This document shows, one piece after another, positions 8,205 to 14,849 of a stretch of DNA of 41,506 bases. Position 1 is the first letter of the stretch; the number at the start of each line of letters is the position of its first letter. The stretch covers positions 1 to 41,506 of the forward strand of contig DAIDIW010000009.1 in the NCBI GenBank assembly GCA_027451665.1, in the 5' to 3' direction. The notes beneath the pieces are model-generated. The model made no database searches. It was not told where the DNA came from and was given only the letters and a program-made list of their open reading frames with translations. The position numbers were made by a program, and so were the translations under genes. Origin of the DNA: Candidatus Kaiserbacteria bacterium (lineage in GTDB: Bacteria > Patescibacteriota > Minisyncoccia > Phycocordibacterales > Phycocordibacteraceae).

Positions 8205-8603
8205 CTAGAATGCTTTTGAATTGAGAATGCCGTTTGAAAAAGCGTCTTGAAGGGAGTGTCGGGAGATGAACCGGTCTTTTCTTGCAGGAGGCCGTATGTG
8301 CGGTTCAAGGAGTTTGAAAGAAATACCCCAAAGCAAGGGTACGAGGGGGATTATTGAAAGAGAAACAAGAAGAGCGATGAAAAGCGCAAATATGCCGCTG
8401 AATGGAATGGCCGTGAGCATGTTTTGGAGCGTGAAGGCATGCTCAAGCGGACTCATGTGGCAGAGTGCGGGAACGCCCATGAGCGGGCAATTGGATGTTT
8501 GTCCATCGATATCCGTCGACATTCCCAACTGAGTTATTCCAGGGGCACAAACAAAGAGAAAGGCGACCACGCTTGTGAGTAGGATATATTTTACTGCGCC
8601 CAT
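8205..8603 (-). CDS. Small membrane protein of unknown function
   Basis: A 132-residue protein with about two membrane helices, one N-terminal (residues 4-26) and one central (about 63-95), and a basic cytoplasmic tail. The loop between them has Cys, Met and His in a suggestive row (NCPLMGVPALCHMSPLEHAF), which could bind a soft metal. I know no family name. It lies upstream of the DsbA-like gene on the same strand, 53 bases away, and is the last gene before the right-hand direct repeat. Confidence 0.6.
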   Translation of the reverse strand: MGAVKYILLTSVVAFLFVCAPGITQLGMSTDIDGQTSNCPLMGVPALCHMSPLEHAFTLQNMLTAIPFSGIFALFIALLVSLSIIPLVPLLWGISFKLLEPHIRPPARKDRFISRHSLQDAFSNGILNSKAF

Positions 8604-8682
8604 TGCTCTTGAGCATATCGCAAATCAAGAAACACTCAAGCTTTGTTTATTGGTAACCTCCTTCACAAACCTTTGAATCAGC

Positions 8683-8725
8683 ACAAGGGATGACGCAGAG
8701 GCTCCTAGGAGTCCAGATGCCCTAG
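8683..8725. repeat. Direct repeat copy 2, candidate att site
   Basis: Same orientation and 39/43 identical to 2988-3030, including CTCCTAGGAG. Together the two copies bracket 5.65 kb holding the P-type ATPase, its repressor and all the exported proteins. Shared flanking motif TTGGTAA follows both copies at slightly different spacing. Confidence 0.65.
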
Positions 8726-8775
8726 TTGGTAAGAAACGGCTTCAGAAAATGAAGGTTTTATGCTAGGGTTGACCT

Positions 8776-8976
8776 TGTAACCCCATAGTTCGGTGCATCC
8801 TCTTCCGCGTTAATTTGCCCGGGGGAATGCTGTCTTTTTCTCCTGTTGTGGGCGGAAAGGGGCAGTCGGGTCCATAACAGGACTTCCCTCGGGAGGACAC
8901 CGCTATGGGGTTACAGCCCGGCTGTCCCTTTTCTCTTTTTAGGAACCGTCGCGGCATAGAGCTGTAACCCTATGCC
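8776..8976 (+). promoter_or_regulatory. Structured leader of the restriction-modification gene
   Basis: Three related segments are visible. Segment A (8776-8788) is perfectly complementary to segment B (8903-8915), 13 bp. Segment C (8963-8974) is a near copy of A and can pair with B over 12 positions, counting two G-U pairs. Between A and B an inner stem of 11 pairs (8841-8851 with 8872-8882, one G-U) is present. Segment C also overlaps a 7-bp hairpin (8953-8959 with 8970-8976) that buries the start codon at 8972. A-B and B-C are mutually exclusive. A possible -10 box TATGCT lies at 8759-8764. This may be an RNA switch or, less likely, a set of protein-binding operators. Confidence 0.45.
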
Positions 8977-11900
8977 TCAACAAAAAACCGCCTCTTCGGC
9001 GGTACAAACATACTTCACTGATCTAGCGGATAAATTCGTAACGGGTCAAGCGCGCGAGCACGCGTACCGTCCGGTATTCGAAGCGCTCATCAAGTCGCTT
9101 GAACCGTCGCTCAAGATTTTAAATGATCCTTCGCGTAGCGAACACGGTAATCCCGATTTCGTATTCCTGCGCGGCAGCATCACGGTTGGCTATACCGAGA
9201 CGAAGGATATAGGTGTTGATTTAGATAAAACAGAGAAGAGCGATCAGCTTGAGCGCTATCTCGGATACTCCAACCTCATACTCACCGACTATCTCGAATT
9301 CCGTTTCTTCCGGAACGGTCAGCGATACGGCGAAGCGATACGTATTGGAGCGCCCATAAACGGAACGCTTTCTGCCAAGCAGGAATCATTTGATGAATTA
9401 GAGGACGCGCTGATTGCTTTCCTCTCAGGCACGCCGGAGAAGATAAAGAGCGGCAGACGGCTTGCTGAAATCATGGGCGGCAAGGGTCGGCGTATTCGAG
9501 ATAACGTCCGGCATTTCCTCAGCGAAGAAGCCGATCGAAACAAGGAACTGCTTCGGGTATACGACACTATCAAACGCTTGCTCGTCCACGACCTCACCAC
9601 CGACGCGTTTGCCGACATGTATGCGCAGACGCTCGTATACGGGCTCTTCGTCGCCCGGTACCACGCGAAGTCCGGTACGTCATTCACACGCCAAGAAGCA
9701 CGCGATCTTATCCCGGCGTCCAATCCTTTCCTTCGGCATTTCTTCGATCATATTGCCGGAGCGGATTTCGACAAGCGGCTCGGCTATATCGTCGACGAAC
9801 TCTGCGAAGTGTTTTCGCTCGCCGATGTGCATGAACTTATGGCAGAATATTATACACAGACGCGTTCTATAACTGGGAAGGCGCGGATCGTAAAAAGTGA
9901 AGCACCTGTTGCTTCAGAGGTTTCTTCCTTTAGAAAAGAGGAAGGTGAACAAAAAATTGAAAGCTCTACAGCAACCCACGACCCCGTCATCCATTTCTAT
10001 GAAGACTTCCTCAGGGAATACGATGCCGAGCAGCGCAAGAAACTCGGCGCGTTTTATACGCCCCTTCCGGTCGTTCGCTTCATCATCCGTGCCGTCGACC
10101 ACCTGCTCGAGAAGGAATTTGACCTCCCCAAGGGCCTGGCTGATACCGCAAAGATAACGGTGGAGCGAGTGCGATCAGGCAAGAAAGGAAAGACCGATAT
10201 CCATCGCGTTCAGATTCTCGACCCCGCTACCGGCACCGGCACCTTCCTCAATGAGACCGTTCGCTCTATCGCCGCACGCTTCGAGAATCAGGCAGGCCGC
10301 TGGAGCGCGTACGTCGACAGTGATCTCTTGCCGCGCCTCCACGGCTTCGAGCTCATGATGGCTCCGTATACCATCGCGCATCTCAAGCTCGGCATGACGC
10401 TTCAGGAAACCGGATACTCCTCCTTTGACCGCCGCCTTGGTATCTACCTCACGAACTCGCTCGAAGAAGCCGAGTCGTACGACGATACGCTCTTCGCCGG
10501 ATTTGGCCTCTCACAGAGCATCGCCGAGGAGGCGCGTGAAGCGGGCATCATCAAACGCGAGACGCCGATCATGGTCATCATAGGAAATCCACCGTACTCG
10601 GTGAGTTCGTCGAATAAGGGTGAGTGGATACAGAACCTTATCAAGCCGTACAAAGAAGGCCTCGGGGAACGCAAGATTAACCTCGACGACGACTACATAA
10701 AATTCATCCGCTACGCCGAGCACTTCATCGAAAAGAACGGCTCGGGCATCGTCGCGATGATCACCAATAACTCCTATATCGACGGCATCACGCACCGGCA
10801 GATGCGCAAGCACCTCCTCGAAACTTTCGACTCCATCTATGTCCTCGACCTCCACGGCAACTCGAAGAAAAAAGAGAAAGCCCCGGACGGCGGCAAGGAC
10901 GAGAATGTGTTCGACATTCAGCAGGGCGTCGCCATCTCTGTCTTCGTGCGAACGAGCCAGAAAAAGAAAGGCCTCGGTACCGTCTATCACTCGGAACTAT
11001 GGGGCAAGCGCGAACAGAAATTTGCGGCGCTCAATGCGGCGATGATTGAGAGTACGCACTGGCAGAAACTTGATTGCCCAGCGCCTAACCATTTTTTCGT
11101 GCCGAAGGATTTCGGAGCCGAGGGAGAATATCGAGAAGGGTTCAGTGTGGCCGAGCTATTCACCCACTATAACTCTGGTATACAAACGAAACGAGATGAC
11201 ACTACCATTCAATTTACTGAACAGTCGATACGGCAAGTCTCCGAGGATTTCCAGAATTTCACGAGCGCCGAGTTAACGGAAAAGTATTCTCTGCCGCCTG
11301 ATGGGCGTGATTGGCAGGTGGCATGGGCGCAAGAAGATATCAAGAAGGGGTTCCATGCAGAGCCGATACAGTATCGTCCCTTTGATACTCGATTCACGGC
11401 CTATACTGGCAGGTCGAAAGGGTTCGTCGCCTATCCCCGTGAACAGACCAACAAGCACGTAGTGGGGCGGGACAACATCTCTCTGCTTACGAGCCGGATG
11501 ATTCCTCCTAACCAGAGCTTCGACCGGGTGCTCGCGACGAGACACATTTCCGACATCCATGCCGCTAGCGACCAGACCTACGTCTTTCCGCTCTATCTAT
11601 ACGCCGATGACGGCTCACGCGTCCCGAACTTGAATAAGGAAATCGTCGCAAAGATTGCCACCGCCATCGGGAAAGAGCCGACTCCGCAAGAGATTTTTGA
11701 CTATATCTACGCCATCCTCCACTCACCTTCATATCGCGAAAAGTACAAGGAGTTTTTGAAGATCGATTTCCCACGTGTGCCATATCCGACAAGCGCGGAT
11801 CAATTTACAGCACTCTCGGAGAAAGGCGCGGAACTGCGTACCCTGCACCTTCTCGAATCACTCAAGGTAAACGATTTCATCACTACGTATCCGGTACCCG

Positions 11901-12142
11901 GCTCGAACCTTGTCGAGGCCGTTTCGTACAAAAATGGAAACGTATATATCAATGCGACTCAATACTTTGGCGATGTGCCAGAAGCGGCGTGGAATGCTCA
12001 TGTCGGCGGCTACCTTCCCGCGCAAAAGTGGCTCAAGGATCGCAAGGGTCGCGTCCTCTCCAACGACGATATTGAACACTATCAGAAAATGGTAGCCGCC
12101 CTCGCGGAGACAGCGCGGGTCATGGGAGAAATTAATAATTGA
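8972..12142 (+). CDS. Single-chain restriction-modification enzyme (type IIG / type ISP-like)
   Basis: A 1056-residue protein that should methylate adenine and cut DNA with one polypeptide. The N-terminus has a PD-(D/E)xK nuclease motif: P61-D62, then E76-T-K78. A helical connector follows. The N6-adenine methyltransferase core has motif I DPATGTGTF (417-425) and motif IV NPPY (539-542). The C-terminal third should hold target recognition, resembling the type ISP specificity region. No helicase/ATPase domain lies between nuclease and methyltransferase, so the ISP ATP-driven mechanism is not expected. Restriction and modification activities are fused, so no separate partner gene is needed. There is no ribosome-binding site; the ATG is inside a hairpin. 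The recognition sequence cannot be read. Confidence 0.9.
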   Translation: MPQQKTASSAVQTYFTDLADKFVTGQAREHAYRPVFEALIKSLEPSLKILNDPSRSEHGNPDFVFLRGSITVGYTETKDIGVDLDKTEKSDQLERYLGYSNLILTDYLEFRFFRNGQRYGEAIRIGAPINGTLSAKQESFDELEDALIAFLSGTPEKIKSGRRLAEIMGGKGRRIRDNVRHFLSEEADRNKELLRVYDTIKRLLVHDLTTDAFADMYAQTLVYGLFVARYHAKSGTSFTRQEARDLIPASNPFLRHFFDHIAGADFDKRLGYIVDELCEVFSLADVHELMAEYYTQTRSITGKARIVKSEAPVASEVSSFRKEEGEQKIESSTATHDPVIHFYEDFLREYDAEQRKKLGAFYTPLPVVRFIIRAVDHLLEKEFDLPKGLADTAKITVERVRSGKKGKTDIHRVQILDPATGTGTFLNETVRSIAARFENQAGRWSAYVDSDLLPRLHGFELMMAPYTIAHLKLGMTLQETGYSSFDRRLGIYLTNSLEEAESYDDTLFAGFGLSQSIAEEAREAGIIKRETPIMVIIGNPPYSVSSSNKGEWIQNLIKPYKEGLGERKINLDDDYIKFIRYAEHFIEKNGSGIVAMITNNSYIDGITHRQMRKHLLETFDSIYVLDLHGNSKKKEKAPDGGKDENVFDIQQGVAISVFVRTSQKKKGLGTVYHSELWGKREQKFAALNAAMIESTHWQKLDCPAPNHFFVPKDFGAEGEYREGFSVAELFTHYNSGIQTKRDDTTIQFTEQSIRQVSEDFQNFTSAELTEKYSLPPDGRDWQVAWAQEDIKKGFHAEPIQYRPFDTRFTAYTGRSKGFVAYPREQTNKHVVGRDNISLLTSRMIPPNQSFDRVLATRHISDIHAASDQTYVFPLYLYADDGSRVPNLNKEIVAKIATAIGKEPTPQEIFDYIYAILHSPSYREKYKEFLKIDFPRVPYPTSADQFTALSEKGAELRTLHLLESLKVNDFITTYPVPGSNLVEAVSYKNGNVYINATQYFGDVPEAAWNAHVGGYLPAQKWLKDRKGRVLSNDDIEHYQKMVAALAETARVMGEINN

Positions 12143-12152
12143 GAAATAATCT

Positions 12153-12446
12153 ATGAATTTTCTAACGGTAAAAAAGAGTTCCGGTTCACAATCGCCAGAA
12201 AAGAAGAAAGAAATTCGCGAGACCAAATGCACCTGCCAGGCTTGCGGCAACGTGTGGTTTTACGGCAAGCAAGATCAGCTCAAAAGCGCCGGGGACGCCA
12301 TGAGCAACTGTGGCAAATCGATGATGTGTTGCAGCGGTTGTGCCCCGGCGATTTTTATCCCGAACAAGCAGGTGATCGATCTGAATAAATGTCCAAAGTG
12401 TGGATCAAAAGCGGTACAGAAAGAAATTGTCACTCACTATGTCTAG
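12153..12446 (+). CDS. Small zinc-ribbon protein
   Basis: A 97-residue protein with two Cys pairs that suggest structural zinc: CTCQACGNVW near residues 27-36, a central CGKSMMCCSGC, and KCPKCGS near the end. The N-terminal 25 residues are polar. It starts 10 bases after the restriction enzyme stop, so it is probably co-transcribed. I know no family name; it could bind nucleic acid or be a structural adaptor. The 3' end overlaps the yidD start (ATG at 12439). Confidence 0.7.
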   Translation: MNFLTVKKSSGSQSPEKKKEIRETKCTCQACGNVWFYGKQDQLKSAGDAMSNCGKSMMCCSGCAPAIFIPNKQVIDLNKCPKCGSKAVQKEIVTHYV

Positions 12447-12666
12447 CGCTTCTGTATTTCTTATTCGCATCTATCAGAAAACGCTCTCGCCATTGCTGTA
12501 TCGATATGGCGTGCGTTGTCGATTTTACCCATCCTGTTCCGCCTACGCCATTCTCGCATTTTAGGACTACGGATTTATTGGTGGTTTCTCAAAGACATAT
12601 CATCGTTTACTGCGTTGCCGCCCGGACAATTTTGAAAGCTGTATAGATTTCCCCTCAGCCCATTAA
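12439..12666 (+). pseudogene. yidD: yidD (membrane protein insertion efficiency factor), nonsense-interrupted
   Basis: The frame from ATG 12439 reads as YidD: 'IRIYQKTLSPLL', then 'CRFYPSCSAYAI', the family signature with its Cys residues. A TAG at 12562-12564 stops it after 41 residues. The same frame continues without another stop for 33 codons, 'DYGFIGGFSKTYHRLLRC', which matches the second half of YidD, and ends at TAA 12664. The full 75 codons are close to the normal family length. So one point mutation has broken an otherwise intact gene. YidD normally acts with YidC at the inner membrane. In a real chromosome it often sits by rnpA and yidC; here it is a lone accessory copy. Confidence 0.75.
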
Positions 12667-12714
12667 TGGATAATTAGGGCTCTGTTCTTTTCTTGATTCG
12701 GATAGTGTCGCGAG

Positions 12715-13985
12715 CGGGCACATCGGTTCAATGTGCCCGGGCCGTGAGTCAGCGACTCACCACAACTCCGTATGAAAACAACCACCGTATTGACCCACGA
12801 AGAATACCAAGCGCGCCTAAAATCCGTTACCACCCCCGAAGAAGCTGCCGCCTTCGCTCAAGAGCTGCTCGCTCCCATGATTGCAGGTCTGTCGCATGCT
12901 CCAGAACCAGAGGCAGTACCGGCGATCGAGGAGAAACCCCATACCAACCAGGGTCGCCGACCAACCGTCCCAGAACTCGCGAGCAGACAGAATCCGGTAG
13001 CGAGTCCGTGGTATGAAGTCACGTCGAACGACAACGAGGCGATGGTTATCTCCTTGTATGCGAAAGGCCTCACCACTCGTGACATCTCCAGCTACATGAA
13101 AATCCATCAGAACATGGATTTGTCGCAGCCGGGCGTGTCGACGATCACCGACAAGGTATTCCCGCTCGTCAAAGAATGGCAGAGCCGACCGCTCTCGTCC
13201 TGCTATCCCGTCATGTATCTCGACGGCCTGCACTTCAAGGTGCGCGATGGCGGCAAGATCGTGTCGAAGGTCGCATACATCGCGCTCGGCATAAACCAGT
13301 ACGGCATGAAGGAAGTCATGGGGATCTGGATCAGCGACAGCGAGTCGGCGAAATTCTGGATGGGCGTCATGAACGACATGAAGAATCGAGGTGTCGATGA
13401 CATATTCATCATGTGCGTCGATGGTCTCAAAGGATTCCCCGAGGCGATCAAGGCGATATACCCGCAAGCTGATGTGCAGGTATGCGTCGTGCACATGATC
13501 CGTCACACGGTCATGTTCATTCCGCACAAGGACCGCGAAGCGTTCTGCAAAGACTTGCAGAAGGTGTATACGGCCCCATCCGAAGAGGCTGGGAGAGAAG
13601 CACTGCATGAAGTCGGTGAGCGATGGAGCCAGTACAAGGCATATCTCAAGAATTGGGAGAACCGCTGGGAAGACATCGCACCGTTCTTCAGCTATCCGGA
13701 TGCAATCCGCCGCGTGATATACACCACCAACGCGATCGAGAATCTCAACCGTCAGTTCAGGAAAGTCACCAAGACGACCACCGTGTTTCCGCATGATGAG
13801 TCGCTGATGAAACTCCTATGGCTCGCTCAGGCCGACATTACCCAGGGCAAGACGCTCGCCGTCCGCAACTGGAACGAGATCATGGCGCAGCTGTCGATCG
13901 TGTTTCCGGATCGCGTGCAGTTCTAACCCTTAACAACAGCAATTAATAATCGCTGGCTCATGGCCGGAGATCTGAACCGTGCCCG
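12715..13985 (+). mobile_element. IS256-family insertion sequence
   Basis: About 1.27 kb, the normal size for IS256 elements, with one transposase. Imperfect terminal inverted repeats can be aligned: left 12715-12757 against the reverse complement of 13948-13985, sharing CGGGCAC, GGTTCA and a GG-CC-[AG]TGAG-CAGCGA-T block with gaps. Target-site duplications could not be found. Exact ends are uncertain by some bases. Confidence 0.6.
12772..13926 (+). CDS. IS256-family (Mutator-type) transposase
   Basis: A 384-residue DDE transposase. The catalytic acidic residues are visible in their family settings: the first Asp in VMYLDGLHFKV, the second in MCVDGLKGFPEAI, and the Glu in TTNAIENLNRQFRK. The CVVHMIRH segment between them is the conserved C-x(2)-H-type motif of this family. 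The N-terminus is a DNA-binding region with 'LYAKGLTTRDIS', an HTH typical of IS256. It appears full length and intact, so the element could be active. Confidence 0.93.
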   Translation: MKTTTVLTHEEYQARLKSVTTPEEAAAFAQELLAPMIAGLSHAPEPEAVPAIEEKPHTNQGRRPTVPELASRQNPVASPWYEVTSNDNEAMVISLYAKGLTTRDISSYMKIHQNMDLSQPGVSTITDKVFPLVKEWQSRPLSSCYPVMYLDGLHFKVRDGGKIVSKVAYIALGINQYGMKEVMGIWISDSESAKFWMGVMNDMKNRGVDDIFIMCVDGLKGFPEAIKAIYPQADVQVCVVHMIRHTVMFIPHKDREAFCKDLQKVYTAPSEEAGREALHEVGERWSQYKAYLKNWENRWEDIAPFFSYPDAIRRVIYTTNAIENLNRQFRKVTKTTTVFPHDESLMKLLWLAQADITQGKTLAVRNWNEIMAQLSIVFPDRVQF

Positions 13986-14019
13986 CAGAAACCGCGCGTT
14001 ATGCGCGGTTTCTGCTGTA
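13985..14019 (+). terminator. Strong hairpin at the right end of the IS
   Basis: A perfect 13-bp GC-rich stem (13985-13997 with 14003-14015) and a 5-base loop lie directly at the IS right end. Only a short T-poor stretch (TGTATAG) follows, so it is a weak intrinsic terminator by sequence. It could stop read-through into the HEPN gene. Confidence 0.4.
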
Positions 14020-14094
14020 TAGCAACAAGAAGCGCTACAGGACATCCGGCGACGTTCGCTTCGGATACGAATCGGTGCTAGATTTCAGAGCGCT

Positions 14095-14817
14095 ATGACT
14101 GCATCACGCGCCGCTCGAACAAAATTAAAAACAGGCGGGTTCATGACGAACCCCATCTATGTGCAGGTGATTTATCCTCTTCTCCTCTGGCTCGCGCGCC
14201 AGAGAGATTCGGTTACCGATCGAACCGAACGCATGAGTATAAACGGCGGAATCATACTCTACAGCGCGATATTCCTCGAGGGTTTTCTCGAAGATGTTCT
14301 TTGCACGTTTATCCCGCACTACTCTGACGGCGCTGGCGGGAAAACAGCAGCGTTAACGGACATCGAACGGGCAAGTTCCCTTGACGGTTACAAGCTCCTT
14401 TTCAAAGGATTCGGTTTGCACATGCGAGATTTTTTAAATGGTAGGGAGCAGGAGGACCTCGACTTCATTTTCCGCTATCGCAATTTGCTCGCACACGGAC
14501 AGCGCGATTCGTATATCCTCCTCCATGAGGCGGATTTTGTCCCGAAAGGAATCGCTGGGAGCGTGTACGCGGATATTGAGAAATTCCTCGTCAAGAGAAA
14601 AGTGCTGACGAAGACGGGCTCCGTTCAACCAAATCATTCTGAACTTTTTTCGGATCCGGTGGCTGATTGGGTATTCGCGAGGTCGAAGGTAATTTCCGTC
14701 AAAATAGCGAGAGCTTTGGAACAGCGGCTCCCAGACTACCAGATGTCTCAGCGGATGAATGTACTCCGACTTACACAACTCATGCAGGTTGTCGATGCTC
14801 GTGCTTCGCAAAGCTGA
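14095..14817 (+). CDS. HEPN-like protein, possible ribonuclease
   Basis: A 240-residue mostly helical protein. The key motif is R129-N130-L-L-A-H134 in FRYRNLLAHGQRD, the R-x(4)-H pattern that HEPN-domain RNases use for catalysis. HEPN proteins are common in toxin-antitoxin, abortive infection and other defence systems. No antitoxin (for example an MNT nucleotidyltransferase) is adjacent. A second in-frame ATG at 14143 has an AGGCGGG just upstream, so the protein may be 16 residues shorter. It is convergent with the terminase gene, between an IS element and a phage module. The motif is clear; family placement is a guess. Confidence 0.55.
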   Translation: MTASRAARTKLKTGGFMTNPIYVQVIYPLLLWLARQRDSVTDRTERMSINGGIILYSAIFLEGFLEDVLCTFIPHYSDGAGGKTAALTDIERASSLDGYKLLFKGFGLHMRDFLNGREQEDLDFIFRYRNLLAHGQRDSYILLHEADFVPKGIAGSVYADIEKFLVKRKVLTKTGSVQPNHSELFSDPVADWVFARSKVISVKIARALEQRLPDYQMSQRMNVLRLTQLMQVVDARASQS

Positions 14818-14849
14818 GATTCTAAGTGTGTAATTCCACAGAGCTGCTT

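Noticed and set aside
8776-8915. RNase P RNA, SRP RNA, tmRNA or 6S RNA
   Set aside because: The fold looked for the conserved cores (for example GGAAGGAAGCAGCC of SRP RNA, the P4 core of RNase P) but none is present.
8763-8957. Possible 64-residue protein on the minus strand
   Set aside because: It lies fully in the structured leader; composition is not protein-like; the RNA explanation fits better.
12562-12564. TAG recoded as an amino acid
   Set aside because: All other genes in the window stop normally at TAG as well as TAA and TGA, so recoding is unlikely.
12817-13794. 325-codon open frame on the minus strand
   Set aside because: Antisense of the IS256 transposase, which has all its catalytic residues.
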